This document shows positions 24,634 through 37,868 of a DNA stretch of 64,000 nt, one piece after another (position 1 is the first letter of the stretch; each line of letters starts with the position of its first letter). Made by a program: the position numbers and the translations under genes. The DNA is from Actinomadura rayongensis (GTDB lineage Bacteria > Actinomycetota > Actinomycetes > Streptosporangiales > Streptosporangiaceae), in assembly GCF_009831215.1 (NCBI RefSeq), contig NZ_WUTW01000001.1, forward strand, positions 1,039,192 through 1,103,191, in the 5' to 3' direction. The notes below the pieces were generated by a model. That model saw only the letters and a program-made list of their open reading frames with translations. It was not told the DNA's origin and searched no databases.

Positions 24634-25413
24634 ATGAACATCGTCGTCCTGGTGAAGCAGGTTCCCGATACGGAGAGCCCGCGCAAGCTGAAGTCCGAAG
24701 ACAGCACGCTCGACCGCGCTGCCGCGGACGGTGTTATCAACGAACTCGATGAGTACGCCATCGAGGAGGGGCTGCGCATCAAGGAGGCCCACGGCGGCGA
24801 GGTGACCGTCGTCACCCTGGGCCCCGGCAAGGCCACCGAGTCCATCCGCAAGGCGCTGGCGATGGGCGCGGACAAGGCCGTCCACGTGCTGGACGACGCG
24901 CTCGCCGGGTCCGACGCGCTGCAGACCTCCTACGCCATCGCGCAGGTCCTCGGCCGCACCGGCTTCGACCTCGTGATCCTCGGCTCGGAGTCGACCGACG
25001 CGCGCACCGGCGTGCTCGCCGCCATGCTCGCCGAGCGGCTCGGCGTCCCGCAGGTCTCGCTGGCCAACAAGGTCGAGATCGAGGGCTCGTCCATCAAGGC
25101 CCAGCGGATCACCGACTACGGCTTCGACCGCGTCGAGGCGACCCTGCCCGCGGTCGTCAGCGTCGTCGAGAAGATCAACGAGCCGCGCTACCCCTCGTTC
25201 AAGGGGATCATGGCGGCCAAGAAGAAGCCGGTCGAGACGCTCGGCGTCGCCGACGCCGGGATCGACGCCGGCCAGGTCGGTCTCGCCAACGCGGCGACCG
25301 CCGTGGTCGACTTCGCCGAGGCCCCGCCGCGCGCACAGGGTCAGATCGTCAGCGACGAGGGTGACGGCGGCACGAAGATCGCCGACTTCCTCGCCGCCAA
25401 GAAGTTCGTCTGA
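24634..25413 (+). CDS. etfB: Electron transfer flavoprotein beta subunit
   Basis: A 259-residue EtfB: MNIVVLVKQVPDTESPRKL at the N-terminus, INELDEYAIEEGLRI, the AMP-binding loop LGSESTDARTGVLAAMLAE, and VVSVVEKINEPRYPSFKGIMAAKKKP near 180-205. With EtfA it forms the FAD/AMP heterodimer that carries electrons from acyl-CoA dehydrogenases to ETF:quinone oxidoreductase. AGGGAGG lies upstream of the ATG at somewhat long spacing. etfA follows after 23 bases. The enoyl-CoA hydratase and SDR nearby fit fatty-acid oxidation, though they are not in the same operon. Confidence 0.96.
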   Translation: MNIVVLVKQVPDTESPRKLKSEDSTLDRAAADGVINELDEYAIEEGLRIKEAHGGEVTVVTLGPGKATESIRKALAMGADKAVHVLDDALAGSDALQTSYAIAQVLGRTGFDLVILGSESTDARTGVLAAMLAERLGVPQVSLANKVEIEGSSIKAQRITDYGFDRVEATLPAVVSVVEKINEPRYPSFKGIMAAKKKPVETLGVADAGIDAGQVGLANAATAVVDFAEAPPRAQGQIVSDEGDGGTKIADFLAAKKFV

Positions 25414-25436
25414 GCGGGGAAGGGGAGTCAGGGAAG

Positions 25437-26387
25437 ATGGCAGAGATTCTCGTCCTCGTCGATCATGTCGACGGCGAGGTCAAGAAGGTCACGCTGGAGC
25501 TGCTGACGCTGGCCAACCGGCTCGGCGAGGCTTCGGCCGTGTGGGTCGGCGCCGGCTACGACGGCGCGAAGGACAAGCTGGCCGAGTACGGCGCGCAGAA
25601 GGTCTACGTCGGCGCGGACGAGGAGCTGGCCTCCTACGTCGTCGCCCCGAAGGCCGCGCTGCTCGCGCAGCTCGTCCAGGAGAAGTCCCCGGCGGCCGTG
25701 CTGGTCGCCGCGACGGGTGAGGGCAAGGAGGTCGCCGGGCGGCTCGCCGTCAAGATCGGCTCCGGTGTCCTGACCGACGTCGTGGACGTGGCCGACGGCT
25801 TCGTCGCCGAGCACTCGATCTTCGGCGGCGGCACCATCGCGCACGCCAAGGTCACCACCGGCACGCCCGTCATCGCGGTGCGCCCGAACGCCGTCGCCGC
25901 CGAGGCCGCCCCCGCGACCCCGGCCGAGGAGCAGGTGACCGTGGCCCTGTCGGACACCGACAAGGGCACCAAGATCGTGGAGAAGGTCGTCCAGGAGAAG
26001 GGCGAGCGCCCGGACCTGACCGAGGCCGCGATCGTCGTCTCCGGTGGCCGCGGTGTCGGCGGCGCGGAGAACTTCAAGATCATCGAGGGCCTGGCCGACT
26101 CGCTCGGCGCGGCCGTCGGCGCCTCCCGGGCCGCGACGGACGCGGGCTGGTACCCGCACCAGTTCCAGGTCGGCCAGACCGGCAAGACGGTGTCGCCGCA
26201 GCTCTACATCGCGGTCGGCATCTCGGGAGCGATCCAGCACCGGGCCGGGATGCAGACCTCGAAGACGATCATCGCGATCAACAAGGACTCCGAGGCCCCG
26301 ATCTTCGAGCTGGTCGACTTCGGCGTCGTGGGCGACCTGTTCCAGGTGGCCCCGCAGCTCACCGAGGAGATCACCAAGCGCAAGTGA
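25437..26387 (+). CDS. etfA: Electron transfer flavoprotein alpha subunit
   Basis: A 316-residue EtfA. The C-terminal FAD domain is unmistakable: [60 protein letters not shown] and [14 protein letters not shown]. The N-terminal half is the usual Rossmann-like domain. It is the second gene of the etfBA operon, with GGGGAGTCAGGGAAG upstream of the ATG. A convergent hairpin follows. Confidence 0.96.
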   Translation: MAEILVLVDHVDGEVKKVTLELLTLANRLGEASAVWVGAGYDGAKDKLAEYGAQKVYVGADEELASYVVAPKAALLAQLVQEKSPAAVLVAATGEGKEVAGRLAVKIGSGVLTDVVDVADGFVAEHSIFGGGTIAHAKVTTGTPVIAVRPNAVAAEAAPATPAEEQVTVALSDTDKGTKIVEKVVQEKGERPDLTEAAIVVSGGRGVGGAENFKIIEGLADSLGAAVGASRAATDAGWYPHQFQVGQTGKTVSPQLYIAVGISGAIQHRAGMQTSKTIIAINKDSEAPIFELVDFGVVGDLFQVAPQLTEEITKRK

Positions 26388-26406
26388 CGGTGGCTCCGCG
26401 CCCGAC

Positions 26407-26434
26407 GCCCCGGTGACGTTCCCGTCGCCGGGGC
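26407..26434. terminator. Convergent terminator between etfA and a kinase gene
   Basis: GCCCCGGTGACG pairs with CGTCGCCGGGGC (one G-T pair) around a TTCC loop. It lies between the stop of etfA and the stop of the opposing kinase gene, so it can serve both strands. No T-run follows, which is common in actinomycetes. Confidence 0.65.
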
Positions 26435-26444
26435 TTCGGCGTTC

Positions 26445-28193
26445 TCAGGAGCGCCGTGGCGTCGGCGCGGCGGTGACCTGCGGGTTCACCAGGCCCGTCA
26501 GCTCGGCGTAGGGGACGCGCAGGTCGTCCTGGCCGCACGCGGTGATGCCGCCGAGCGCGACGAGGTCGACCATCACGTGCAGCGCGTCGCGCTCCAGGGC
26601 GAGCTGGACGGTGCCGTCCCGCCCTTCGACCTGCGCCCGCGTCAGGACGGCGGGCGCGGTCTCCTCCAGGCAGGCGAAGTTGGAGTCCGGCCGGGCGCGC
26701 AGGCGTTCCACGAACGTCCGCAGGCCGGACGCGGTGAGCCCGGCGGGCAGGAAGATCGCCGCCGCCGGGACGGCCCGTCCGGTCGCGAGGTCCACGGTGA
26801 CCAGCCGCGACCGCGCCCACGTCGAGTGCGTCAGCACCGCGCCCTCCTGCGTGATGTCGTACTTGACCGACAGGTAGCGCGGCCCGTCTTGCAGGTAGCC
26901 GGACTTGACGATCATCTTCGTCGGCCTCGCGCCGTACTGCGCGAGGCCCCGGCGGTACTCGGCGGCGCGGGCGTCCACGGGCGCGCGCAGCGCCGCGTTG
27001 ATCTTCTGCGCCAGGCCCGCGCGTCCGCCGGTGACGCGGGGGAGCCGCCCGGTGAGCGTCAGCGGGTTCCCCGGCTCGTTCAGCGCGACGGTCGTGTACG
27101 CGAGCGCGGGCGGGGGCTTGGTCTCGTCGCGGGTCGCCACGTAGACGGCGCCGCCGCCCGCCGCCGCGACGGCGACCGCCGCCCCGGCCGCGAGCGCCGC
27201 GCCCTTGGCCCCGCCGAGCCCGGCCAGCGCCGCGCCCTGCCCCGCCGCCCCGGCGCCCGCGCCGCCCGCCGCGCCTCCGGCCGCGGCGCTCCCGGCCGCC
27301 GCGCTTCCGGCCGGGGCGAGGCCGAGCGCGGCCAGCGGGAACGCCGCCGCGACCGTCGCGGCGGCCCCGGCCAGCGCGCGGACGCCCCGGTGCTCCCAGT
27401 CGGGCCCGTACGCGGCGCCCGCCGCGGCGGCCAGCTCGGCGGCGAACGCGGCGGCGCCCGCCGGACGGCTCCACGGGTCCTTGGCGAGCCCCCGCTCCAC
27501 CAGCGGCCGGACGCCCGGCGGCAGCCCGTCCAGCGGCACCGGCGCGCCGAGGTGCGCGTTCATCAGAGCCGCCTGGTTCGGGGCGGAGAACGGCTTGTGC
27601 CCCGTCACGCACTCGTAGAAGACGGCCGTCGCGGCGTACACGTCCGTGGCCGGGGACGCGGGCTCGCCCCGCCACTGCTCGGGCGCCATGTAGGCGGGGG
27701 TGCCGGAGCGGTCGGCGGCCCCGGCGTCGGCGGCGATGCCGAAGTCGATGAGCTTGCTCAGCCCGTCCGCCCGGACGATCACGTTGGCGGGCTTGTAGTC
27801 GCGGTGGACGATTCCGAGCCCGTGCGCCGCCGCCAGCCCCCGCAGCGACCCGCTGAGGACGGCCAGCGCCGCCTCCGGGGCCAGCGGGGCGCGCTCGTCC
27901 AGCACGGTCCGCAGCGGCACGCCGTCCACGGCCTCCATGACGATCGCCGCGCCGTCGCCCGTCTCGACCAGCCCGTACAGCCGTGTGACGTGCGGGTGGT
28001 CGAGTCGGCTCAGCAGGCCCGCCTCGTCCCGGAGCCGGTCGCGGAACGTCGCGTCGGCGGCCAGGTCCGGGGCCAGGTACTTGATCGCGGCGGTGCGCCC
28101 GGTGGCGTCGTGCCGGGCGAGGACGACCCGTCCCTGGCCGCCCTGCCCGAGCACGCCCAGCTCGCTGTACCCCGGAACCCGCCAGTCCGTCAT
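26445..28193 (-). CDS. Receptor-type Ser/Thr protein kinase with outer RsiV/DUF3298-like domain
   Basis: A 582-residue kinase. Kinase domain ~8-265: [13 protein letters not shown]38 in [14 protein letters not shown] (D132), DFG 150-152, PAYMAPEQ. A Gly/Ala-rich low-complexity stretch and a membrane span (about 315-345) follow. The outer domain (about 365-582) has [33 protein letters not shown] and [18 protein letters not shown], resembling the DUF3298/RsiV fold that in RsiV binds a wall-active ligand (lysozyme). The extracellular assignment is inferred. It is transcribed towards etfA. Confidence 0.87.
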   Translation of the reverse strand: MTDWRVPGYSELGVLGQGGQGRVVLARHDATGRTAAIKYLAPDLAADATFRDRLRDEAGLLSRLDHPHVTRLYGLVETGDGAAIVMEAVDGVPLRTVLDERAPLAPEAALAVLSGSLRGLAAAHGLGIVHRDYKPANVIVRADGLSKLIDFGIAADAGAADRSGTPAYMAPEQWRGEPASPATDVYAATAVFYECVTGHKPFSAPNQAALMNAHLGAPVPLDGLPPGVRPLVERGLAKDPWSRPAGAAAFAAELAAAAGAAYGPDWEHRGVRALAGAAATVAAAFPLAALGLAPAGSAAAGSAAAGGAAGGAGAGAAGQGAALAGLGGAKGAALAAGAAVAVAAAGGGAVYVATRDETKPPPALAYTTVALNEPGNPLTLTGRLPRVTGGRAGLAQKINAALRAPVDARAAEYRRGLAQYGARPTKMIVKSGYLQDGPRYLSVKYDITQEGAVLTHSTWARSRLVTVDLATGRAVPAAAIFLPAGLTASGLRTFVERLRARPDSNFACLEETAPAVLTRAQVEGRDGTVQLALERDALHVMVDLVALGGITACGQDDLRVPYAELTGLVNPQVTAAPTPRRS

Positions 28194-28253
28194 CGTGCCC
28201 TCTTTCCGTGGTCGACGTCCGTTTCTATCGGATGCCGGTCACGCGAGGACGGT

Positions 28254-29450
28254 TCAGGCGGCGACGGTGCCCGCCTCCGGCTCGGGGACGGGCAGCGGCT
28301 CGCGGGCCGCGACGTCGCGCCGTCCGCCGAGCGGGACGTACCGCGCCCCGAACCCGACGACCAGCGCCAGCAGCACCGCGACGCCCACGCCGAACCGCAG
28401 CGACGTGGCCTGCGACAGGAACCCGATCACGACCGGGCCGAGCAGCAGCCCGCCGTAGCCCATCGCGCCGACCTGGGCGACGGCCGCCGCCGGGGCGTCC
28501 GGCGCGGCGGACCCGGCCAGCGAGATCGTCGTCGGGACGACCGTGCAGATCACGAGCCCGGTGACGAAGAACCCGCCGATCGCGACCGGCGCGGACGGCG
28601 CGGTGACCACGACGGTCATCGCGGCGGCCGTGCCGAACCCGGCCCAGGCCAGCAGGCGGCGGGTGCCGAGCCGCATCCGCAGCCGGTCCCCGACGAGCCG
28701 GCCGAACAGCATGGCCAGCTCGAACATCGGGTAGCCGAGCGCGGCGACGGCCTGCGTGGTGCCCAGCTCGTCGTGCAGGAACAGGCCGCTCCAGTCGGCG
28801 ATCGAGCCCTCGGTCATGAACGCGATGAACGCCAGGCCGCCGATGATGTAGACGGCCAGCGGCATGCGCGTCCGGCGCCGGGAGGCCGCGCGGGACGCGG
28901 CCCGGTCGGGCAGGTAGGTCGGGCCGAGCGCGATCCCGGCGGGCAGCGCGGCGAGCGCCGCGACGAGCACGGTCGGGGTGAACCCGAGCCCGGCGGCGGC
29001 GGTCGCGACGCCGAGCAGGCCGCCGCTCATCGCGCCGACGCACCAGCCGGCGTGCATCCCGCTCATCACCGACCGGCCGTACGCCTGCTCGACGACGCTG
29101 CCCTGCGCGTTCATCGAGACGTCGGTGACCCCGAACGCCATCCCGAACACGCCGACGGCGACGAGCAGCGCCGCGTAGTCCGGCGCGAACGCGACCCCGA
29201 GGTAGGACAGCGCGGTCAGCGGCAGCGACACCCGCAGGACGGCGCGGCTGCCGAAGCGGCCGAGGACCGTCCGCAGGCCCTGCATGGCGGCCAGCGCCCC
29301 GAGCCCCCAGACGAGGACGACGACGCCGACGGCGCCCTCGTCCGCGTGGAACTTCGCCGCCAGCGCGGGCATCCGGGCCGTCCAGACCCCGCAGAGCAGC
29401 CCGGCCAGCAGGAAGGTCAGGAACGTTCCAGCGCGGGCACGGAGCAGCAT
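28254..29450 (-). CDS. MFS transporter
   Basis: A 398-residue major facilitator protein with about twelve spans: GVFGMAFGVTDVSMNAQGSV in the fourth, GMHAGWCVGAMSGGLLG in the fifth, the cytoplasmic loop RRRTRMP between halves, and TEGSIADWSGLFLHDELG in the seventh region, as in the YbjJ/fucose-permease-like group. The substrate is unknown; TetR-linked members are often efflux pumps. AGAGGTG lies upstream of the ATG. It is downstream of the TetR gene, separated by a hairpin. Confidence 0.88.
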   Translation of the reverse strand: MLLRARAGTFLTFLLAGLLCGVWTARMPALAAKFHADEGAVGVVVLVWGLGALAAMQGLRTVLGRFGSRAVLRVSLPLTALSYLGVAFAPDYAALLVAVGVFGMAFGVTDVSMNAQGSVVEQAYGRSVMSGMHAGWCVGAMSGGLLGVATAAAGLGFTPTVLVAALAALPAGIALGPTYLPDRAASRAASRRRTRMPLAVYIIGGLAFIAFMTEGSIADWSGLFLHDELGTTQAVAALGYPMFELAMLFGRLVGDRLRMRLGTRRLLAWAGFGTAAAMTVVVTAPSAPVAIGGFFVTGLVICTVVPTTISLAGSAAPDAPAAAVAQVGAMGYGGLLLGPVVIGFLSQATSLRFGVGVAVLLALVVGFGARYVPLGGRRDVAAREPLPVPEPEAGTVAA

Positions 29451-29500
29451 GGCTCACCTCTTTCTCTGATCGGCCGGGACGCGCCCGGAGACGTGCGGAC

Positions 29501-29523
29501 GCCCGGCCTACCCGAGGCCGGGC
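29501..29523 (-). terminator. Hairpin between the TetR and MFS genes
   Basis: GCCCGGCCT and AGGCCGGGC form a perfect 9-bp stem with a 5-base loop, 16 bases after the tetR stop on the minus strand. It probably ends or attenuates transcription from the tetR promoter before the transporter. Confidence 0.55.
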
Positions 29524-29538
29524 GATTTCAAGGGTGGG

Positions 29539-30060
29539 TCAGCGGTCCAGCAGCGCGAGCATCCGGCGCTCCAGCGCGGCGAGCTGCTCGTCGTCGTAGA
29601 GGCCGGGGGCGTGGCTGACCACTTCCCACAGCCCCTCGGCGGCCAGCCGCACGATCGCCGACGCCGCCGGATCGGGATCGGACGGGTCGGGATGCCCGTG
29701 CCAGCGGCGCATCGCGGCGTTCAGCGGCGCGGCCAGCTCGGGGTCCGTCGCCGCCGCCATGATCGCCGACCAGCGCCGGTACGCCCGGGCCTCGCCGGTG
29801 AGGATCTCGAACGTCGCCCGGACGTAGGCGCGCGTGTACGCGCCCGGAGCGTCGTCGATGGACGACCCGATGAGGTCGTCGAAGTCCTCGATCACGCGGG
29901 CGACGAGCGCCTGGACCAGCGCTTCCTTGGTGGGGAAGTGGTAGAGGAGCCCGCCCTTGCTGACGCCCGCGCGGTCGGCGACGGCGGCGAGCGTGAGCGC
30001 CTGGGTCCCCTGTTCGGACAACAGGGACTCGGCGGCGTCGAGCAGGGCGTTCTTCCTCAT
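29539..30060 (-). CDS. TetR family transcriptional regulator
   Basis: A 173-residue TetR protein. The N-terminal helix-turn-helix is clear: [20 protein letters not shown] then [23 protein letters not shown]. The C-terminal ligand domain is variable. I chose the ATG giving [12 protein letters not shown] because GGAG sits 6 bases before it; a GTG four codons upstream overlaps the operator. A perfect palindrome immediately upstream suggests strong autoregulation, and the MFS gene downstream is the likely target. Confidence 0.9.
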   Translation of the reverse strand: MRKNALLDAAESLLSEQGTQALTLAAVADRAGVSKGGLLYHFPTKEALVQALVARVIEDFDDLIGSSIDDAPGAYTRAYVRATFEILTGEARAYRRWSAIMAAATDPELAAPLNAAMRRWHGHPDPSDPDPAASAIVRLAAEGLWEVVSHAPGLYDDEQLAALERRMLALLDR

Positions 30061-30070
30061 GGCGGACTCC

Positions 30071-30094
30071 ACTGTACCGACCGGACGGTACAGT
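30071..30094. promoter_or_regulatory. TetR operator (perfect palindrome)
   Basis: ACTGTACCG and CGGTACAGT are exact reverse complements, separated by ACCGGA. They are 10 bases upstream of the tetR ATG on its own strand, the classical position for an autorepressor. Confidence 0.7.
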
Positions 30095-30168
30095 TGCCAA
30101 CACGCCCGGCGCCATGGTCATTCCCGGCGGAAGGGAACCGGTGCCGCGCGGCTACTGTTGGTGCTGTG

Positions 30169-31344
30169 GTGACCTACCTCGACCATGCCGCGACGACCCC
30201 GATGCTCCCGGCGGCCGTCGCCGCGATGACCGCCGAGCTGAGCGGTCTCGGCAACGCGTCGTCGCTGCACGCGGCGGGCCGCCGCGCCCGGCGCGCCGTC
30301 GAGGAGGCCCGCGAGATCGTCGCCGAGGCGTTCGACGCCCGGCCGAGCGAGGTCGTGTTCACCTCCGGCGGCACCGAGGCCGACAACCTGGCCGTCAAGG
30401 GGATCTACTGGTCGCGGCGGGCCGCCGACCCGCGCCGCCGCCGGATCCTCGCGGGCGCCGTCGAGCACCACGCGGTGCTGGACGCCGTCCAGTGGCTCGC
30501 CGAGCACGAGGGCGCGGTCGTGGAGTGGCTGCCCTGCGACGAGCACGGCCGGATCGCCCCCGAGACGCTGCAAGCCGCGCTCGGCGACGGCACGGACGTC
30601 GCCCTCGCCACCGTCATGTGGGCCAACAGCGAGGTCGGGACCGTCCAGCCCGTCGCGGACCTGGCCGCCGTCGCCGCCGAGCGCGGGGTGCCGTTCCACA
30701 CCGACGCCGTCCAGGCCGCGCCGCACCTGCCCGTCGCGTTCGGGGCGTCCGGCGCCGCCGCGCTCACGCTGAGCGGCCACAAGCTCGGCGGCCCGCTCGG
30801 CGTCGGCGCGCTGCTGCTCGCCAAGCCGGGCCCTCGGCTGGACGCCGACCCGGTGCCCGTCCTGCACGGCGGCGGGCAGGAGCGCGACGTCCGGTCCGGG
30901 ACGCTCAACACGCCCGCGATCGCCGGGTTCGCCGCCGCCGTCCAGGAGTCGGTCGCCCGCCGGGAGGCCGAGGCCGCGCGCCTGGCGGTCCTGCGGGACA
31001 AGCTGATCGACGCCGTCCGCGCGGCCGTGCCCGACGCCGTCCTCAACGGCCACCCCACCGACCGGCTGCCCGGCAACGCCCACTTCTCCTTCCCCGGCTG
31101 CGAGGGCGACGCGCTGCTCATGCTGCTGGACGCGCGCGGCATCGCCTGCTCCACCGGCTCGGCGTGCTCGGCGGGCGTGTCCCAGCCGAGCCACGTCCTG
31201 CTGGCGATGGGCGCCGGCCCGGCGCGGGCGCGCGGCTCGCTGCGGTTCACGCTCGGGCACACCTCCACCGAGGCCGACGTCGCGGCGCTCGCCGAGGCCA
31301 TCGCGCCCGTCGTGGAGCGGGCGCGCCGCGCGGGCCTCACCTGA
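30169..31344 (+). CDS. Cysteine desulfurase (NifS/IscS family)
   Basis: A 391-residue PLP enzyme. It starts [11 protein letters not shown], the hallmark N-terminus; PLP lysine is in [11 protein letters not shown] (about K205); the catalytic cysteine loop is [17 protein letters not shown] (about C333). It removes sulfur from cysteine to give a persulfide that feeds tRNA thiolation or Fe-S assembly. mnmA, encoded about 2 kb downstream, is the likely acceptor. Two adjacent GTG codons are possible starts; the second gives the family N-terminus. TACTGT lies ~10 bases upstream and there is no ribosome site, so it may be leaderless. Confidence 0.93.
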   Translation: MTYLDHAATTPMLPAAVAAMTAELSGLGNASSLHAAGRRARRAVEEAREIVAEAFDARPSEVVFTSGGTEADNLAVKGIYWSRRAADPRRRRILAGAVEHHAVLDAVQWLAEHEGAVVEWLPCDEHGRIAPETLQAALGDGTDVALATVMWANSEVGTVQPVADLAAVAAERGVPFHTDAVQAAPHLPVAFGASGAAALTLSGHKLGGPLGVGALLLAKPGPRLDADPVPVLHGGGQERDVRSGTLNTPAIAGFAAAVQESVARREAEAARLAVLRDKLIDAVRAAVPDAVLNGHPTDRLPGNAHFSFPGCEGDALLMLLDARGIACSTGSACSAGVSQPSHVLLAMGAGPARARGSLRFTLGHTSTEADVAALAEAIAPVVERARRAGLT

Positions 31345-31406
31345 CCGGCGCGTTTGCGTCCCCGCCAGGCGGGAACCCTGCCGCCGACGCGGGAGGAGAA
31401 CGACAT

Positions 31407-32246
31407 ATGACGTCGACGCAGCAGGTCACGGCGGCGGCCGGGGACGGGTTCCGCCGTGCCGCCGGGCACCCCTGGTTCCACCGGCTGTCGCGCGCCGGGC
31501 TGGCGGCGCGCGGCGCCATCTACCTGCTGATCGGCTGGCTGGCCGTGCAGATCGGCCTCGGCGACGGCGGCGAGCAGGCGGACAAGAAGGGCGCGCTCCA
31601 GCTCGTCGGCGAGAAGCCCGGCGGGACGGTCGCGCTGTGGGCGCTGACGCTCGGCTTCCTCGGCCTCGCCCTGTGGCGGTTCGCCGAGGCCGCGTACGGG
31701 CAGCCGCAGGCCGACGGCCGCAAGCCCGTGAAGCGGCTCGCCTCGTTCGGCCGGGGCGTCTTCTACACCGCCGGTTTCGCCGGAATGCTCGGGTTCATCC
31801 TCGGCCAGGGCGGGCAGTCCAGCGACGAGCAGTCCCACTCCTACACCGCGCGAGCGATGGAGCACCCCGGCGGACGGTGGCTCGTCCTCGCCGTCGGGCT
31901 CGGATTCGTCGCCTGGGGCATCGGGAACATCGTCGGGGCCGTCCGGCGGACGTTCCTGAAGAAGCTGCGCCCGATGGGCCCGACGGCCGCGCCGGTCGTC
32001 AAGACGCTCGGGATCGTCGGACGCAGCGCGCGCGGCCTCGTCTTCGGCGGCGTCGGCGTCTTCCTCGCCCGCGCGGCCATCGCCTTCGACCCGAACCAGG
32101 CGCGCGGCCTGGACGGCACGCTGCGCGAGTTCGCCGGCACGCCCGCCGGGCCGTGGCTGCTCGTCGCCGTCGCGCTCGGCCTCGTCACGTTCGGCGCCTA
32201 CTCGCTGTGCGAGGCGCGCTGGCGCAAGGTCGAGGCCGCCCGCTGA
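31407..32246 (+). CDS. DUF1206 membrane protein
   Basis: A 279-residue protein with three repeats of two membrane spans each. Repeats are recognisable as LSRAGLAARGAIYLLIGWLA, LASFGRGVFYTAGFAGML and VGRSARGLVFGGVGVFLARA, each with a small-residue R-G motif: the DUF1206 pattern. Function unknown. GGAGGAG precedes the ATG. It lies between the cysteine desulfurase and mnmA in the same direction, a gene order I have seen in actinomycetes, but no biochemical link is known. Confidence 0.85.
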   Translation: MTSTQQVTAAAGDGFRRAAGHPWFHRLSRAGLAARGAIYLLIGWLAVQIGLGDGGEQADKKGALQLVGEKPGGTVALWALTLGFLGLALWRFAEAAYGQPQADGRKPVKRLASFGRGVFYTAGFAGMLGFILGQGGQSSDEQSHSYTARAMEHPGGRWLVLAVGLGFVAWGIGNIVGAVRRTFLKKLRPMGPTAAPVVKTLGIVGRSARGLVFGGVGVFLARAAIAFDPNQARGLDGTLREFAGTPAGPWLLVAVALGLVTFGAYSLCEARWRKVEAAR

Positions 32247-32264
32247 GCCGCTACGGCCGGTTGC

Positions 32265-33326
32265 TCAGGGACGGTAGGGCGCGAGGGCGCTCCACGCCGG
32301 GTCCGGGGCGGACGCGACCTTGGCCTTGCCCTCGTCCCAGCCCGCCGCGAGCTGGTCCAGCTCGGCCAGCACCGACGACCCCGGATCGGCGTACAGGTGG
32401 AAGACGCGCAGGCCGTCGCCGGTCTCGATGGCCGCCAGCACCGCCCGGTCGCCGAGCGAGCCGAACCGCTTCTCGAACTTGCGCAGCGCGCCCGACGACG
32501 GCTCCACCGGCAGCCGGTCGGGGTTGGCGTGCCGGTAGGGGACGGCCACCGTCACGTGCAGGTCGCACAGCGGATGGTCCTGCCGGTGCAGCGGGAACCG
32601 GACCATGACGCGGGACGGGTGCCCGCGCGGCGTCCGGCCCTCCCCGGTCAGCCACGCCTGGTCGGCGAACGGCTCGGCGACCTGCTCCACGACCGCCGCG
32701 AGCAGCGCGGGCGGCAGCGCGTCGATCGGGGCCTCCTCGGCCGTCGTGATCCGGCCGATCCAGCGGGCCGCGTCGTCCTCGCCGAGCGCCCAGTCCAGCA
32801 GGTGCCGCGCCACCTGGAGCCGCTGCTCCTCCGACACGAACAGGAAGTCGGGGTGGTAGGCGGTGATGTCGACGCGGGCGCGGGCCTGGTCGGCGCGCAT
32901 CCCGAACCGCGCGTACTCCAGGTCGAACTCGTGGTCGCCGAGGACGAGCCGCTGCGCCAGCATCTCCGGGTCGGGCTGGCGCGCCGGGTAGTACCGCCAG
33001 TGCGCGCCCGCCGAGCGGGGGACGGCCCGGTGCCAGCGCTCGGCCAGCCCGCGCAGCGCCGGGTCGCCGCCGCCGGTGACGGTCAGCGCGGGGCCGCGGC
33101 CGTCCGAGCCGCCGATCTCCCACTCCAGGTCGGGATGGATCCGCCCGACGCGGTGCGACAGCTCCTCGACCAGTTCGGTCGGGAGGCCGTCGACGTCGTC
33201 CTCGTCCTGCTGCCGCTCCAGCGCGGACTCGATGGACGGGCGGGCCTGCGCCCACCACTCCCAGAACTCGCTGATGGCCGCGGGGGCGGCGGCGGACATG
33301 TCGCGGGGGCGGCGAAAGATTCCCAT
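32265..33326 (-). CDS. Uncharacterised protein, DUF695-like
   Basis: A 353-residue soluble protein beginning [20 protein letters not shown] and then [13 protein letters not shown]. Recognisable stretches include [40 protein letters not shown], and [20 protein letters not shown] near the end. It resembles DUF695-type actinomycete proteins; no catalytic motif is visible. It is the only minus-strand gene within the desulfurase-to-ligA block and is divergent from mnmA. Confidence 0.65.
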   Translation of the reverse strand: MGIFRRPRDMSAAAPAAISEFWEWWAQARPSIESALERQQDEDDVDGLPTELVEELSHRVGRIHPDLEWEIGGSDGRGPALTVTGGGDPALRGLAERWHRAVPRSAGAHWRYYPARQPDPEMLAQRLVLGDHEFDLEYARFGMRADQARARVDITAYHPDFLFVSEEQRLQVARHLLDWALGEDDAARWIGRITTAEEAPIDALPPALLAAVVEQVAEPFADQAWLTGEGRTPRGHPSRVMVRFPLHRQDHPLCDLHVTVAVPYRHANPDRLPVEPSSGALRKFEKRFGSLGDRAVLAAIETGDGLRVFHLYADPGSSVLAELDQLAAGWDEGKAKVASAPDPAWSALAPYRP

Positions 33327-33403
33327 GGCGCGTCACATCGTACGCGGATCACGCGTTATTCCGAGGCCGCGTCACCAAGGTCACCGCCTACTCTGGAGGG
33401 GCT

Positions 33404-34470
33404 ATGACTCTGCGCGTACTGGCCGCCATGTCCGGCGGCGTCGACTCCGCGGTGGCCGCCGCCCGCGCCGCCGAGGCCGGGCACGACGTCACCGGCGTCC
33501 ACATGGCCCTGTCCAGCAACCCCCAGTCCTACCGGTCCGGGGCGCGCGGCTGCTGCACCCTGGAGGACGCCAGGGACGCGCGCCGCGCCGCCGACGCCAT
33601 CGGCATCCCCTTCTACGTCTGGGACCTCGCCGAGCGCTTCCACCGCGACGTCGTCGAGGACTTCGTCAGCGAGTACGCGGCCGGCCGCACCCCGAACCCC
33701 TGCCTGCGCTGCAACGAGAAGATCAAGTTCGCGGCGCTGCTCGACAAGGCGCTCGCGCTCGGGTTCGACGCCGTCTGCACCGGGCACTACGCCCGCTCGG
33801 ACGGGACGGTCCTGCGGCGCGGCGTCGACCCCGGCAAGGACCAGTCGTACGTCCTCGCGGTCTGCACGCCCGAGCAGCTCCGGCACGCGCTGTTCCCGCT
33901 CGGCGACACGACCAAGGCCGAGATCCGGCGCGAGGCCGACCGGCGCGGCATCCAGGTCGCGGCCAAGCCCGACAGCCACGACGTCTGCTTCATCGCCGAC
34001 GGCGACACGCGCGGCTTCCTCGCCGAGCGGCTCGGCGCGGCGCCCGGGCCGATCGTGGACACCGCGGGCGCCCGCGTCGGCGACCACGACGGCGCCTACG
34101 CCTACACGATCGGGCAGCGGCGCGGCCTGCGCATCGGGACGCCCGCGCCGGACGGCAGGCCCCGCTACGTCCTGGACATCTCCCCGGCGACCAACACCGT
34201 CACGGTCGGCCCGCGCGAGGCCCTGGACGTCACCGAGATCACGACCGGCGCGCCGGTGTGGCTCGCCCCGCCGCCCGCCGGGCCGTTCGGCTGCTCGGTC
34301 CAGCTCCGCGCGCACGGCGAGGTCCACCCCTGCACGGTCGAGCCCGGCCCGGACGGCCTGCGCCTGCTGCTCGCGACCCCCGCGCGCGGCGTCGCCCCGG
34401 GCCAGACCGCCGCGCTCTACGACGGCGACCGCGTCCTCGGCTCGGCGACGATCGCCACTACGCTGCGCCC

Positions 34471-34474
<4 letters not shown>
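33404..34474 (+). CDS. mnmA: tRNA-specific 2-thiouridylase
   Basis: A 356-residue MnmA/TrmU. It has the PP-loop SGGVDS (10-15), the catalytic cysteine in [12 protein letters not shown] (about C103), and the second cysteine in [11 protein letters not shown] (about C195), followed by the [11 protein letters not shown] loop. It thiolates U34 of tRNA-Lys, -Glu and -Gln with sulfur relayed from a cysteine desulfurase. It is slightly shorter than E. coli MnmA. It is followed by the MetE-like gene with a GTGA overlap. Confidence 0.96.
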
Positions 34475-37696
<3,222 letters not shown>

Positions 37697-37868
37697 CGCC
37701 TCGCGCCCCGGGCGGTCCTACCAGCGTAAAGTTACCCAAGCGTACCGCTGGGCGGGCTTTTCGGGGCGCATCACCACGAATCGGCATAACGGAACGTGCC
37801 CAATCGGTTTCGCGAGGTTGGTTCCAGGTCGTACCCTCCCAGTCATCAAGGTTCCCGAACCCCCCGAG

